NCBI GenBank assembly: GCA_963719525.1
Contig: CAVRCG010000004.1
Location: 2,976,001 to 3,040,000 of the forward strand
Length of the DNA: 64,000 nucleotides
Source: Bernardetia sp963719525
GTDB lineage: Bacteria; Bacteroidota; Bacteroidia; Cytophagales; Bernardetiaceae
Direction: 5' to 3'
Shown here piece by piece: positions 63,950 through 64,000 of this stretch. The notes beneath the pieces were generated by a model. That model was not told the DNA's origin and ran no database searches. It worked only from the letters and a program-made list of their open reading frames with translations. The stretch's first letter is position 1, and every line of letters begins with the position of its first letter. The position numbers were made by a program, and so were the translations under genes.

Positions 63950-64000
63950 ATGTTCAAAAAAATCACGTTATTTTTTATTAGTTTCCTCATCATAGATTTT
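63950..64000 (+). CDS. start of an exported protein (cut by window edge)
   Basis: ATG 63950 reads MFKKITLFFISFLIIDF, a plausible signal peptide, and remains open to the window end. No function can be given. Confidence 0.5.
   Translation, partial: MFKKITLFFISFLIIDF

Noticed and set aside
1..64000. tRNA or rRNA genes
   Set aside because: No cloverleaf with the GGTTCGAATCC-type arm or rRNA core sequence was recognised by eye; a tRNA search tool would be decisive.

Overview
The window looks like chromosome from an AT-rich marine Bacteroidota, most likely a Cytophagales member close to Bernardetia/Flexibacter (an inference). The signs are: two proteins with type IX secretion sorting domains (a gliding-motility-type C-terminus at 39547-46644 and a type A sorting domain at 62647-63525), a tricorn-type S41 protease, a TonB-like protein, the Bacteroidota promoter form TTTG-N19-TAnnTTTG (best example before 53276), few Shine-Dalgarno sequences, and DNA of very low GC content. 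No rRNA, tRNA or CRISPR was recognised.

Layout. 1-8.6 kb: broken rtcB, a frameshifted membrane protein, an MBL-fold hydrolase whose 3' end is duplicated around a small gene, Bcp peroxiredoxin, Fe/Mn superoxide dismutase, a PH-domain protein, a GNAT acetyltransferase, a broken hupE-like gene and an ADP-ribosylglycohydrolase. 8.7-16.3 kb: thiL, an 80-bp tandem repeat, panB, a three-gene run of AAA ATPase, PD-(D/E)XK-like protein and membrane aminopeptidase-like protein, then methylmalonyl-CoA epimerase, a TonB-like protein and a GlsB-type protein. 16.5-26.3 kb: tricorn protease, then an accessory stretch of small modules separated by near-identical terminator hairpins (a small-protein/GAF-like membrane protein module, a PIN toxin-antitoxin pair, a probable HTH-type toxin-antitoxin pair, Uma2 nuclease, DUF427). 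26.7-39.2 kb: pdhB, a pilin-like membrane protein, a lytic transglycosylase, a SiaB/SiaC signalling pair, broken marC, mnmE, rlmF, broken hutH and a MacB/FtsX-type permease. 39.5-46.6 kb: a giant T9SS surface protein interrupted by an IS630-family element. 46.7-58.4 kb: broken dipeptide ABC ATPase, rfbD, purH, queD, a dicarboxylate symporter, an orphan gene between inverted repeats, hisIE, a DUF2179-type protein and an AstE-like deacylase. 58.4-64 kb: CPBP protease, PD-(D/E)XK-like protein, secreted caspase-like protease, broken lipoprotein, 5'-incomplete T9SS protein and the start of one more exported protein.

Two features stand out across the window. First, an unusually large share of genes is disrupted by one-base indels, often in homopolymers, or by single nonsense codons (rtcB, 1456-1963, hupE, the IS630 transposase, marC, hutH, the ABC ATPase, the 61.7 kb lipoprotein). 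This points either to sequence or assembly error or to real decay and slippage. Second, the intergenic DNA is full of dispersed palindromic and MITE-like repeats, and one of them appears to have been built into the coding sequence of the GNAT gene. The best candidates for an undescribed system are the ATPase-nuclease pair at 11608-13232 and the small-protein module at 20071-21716.
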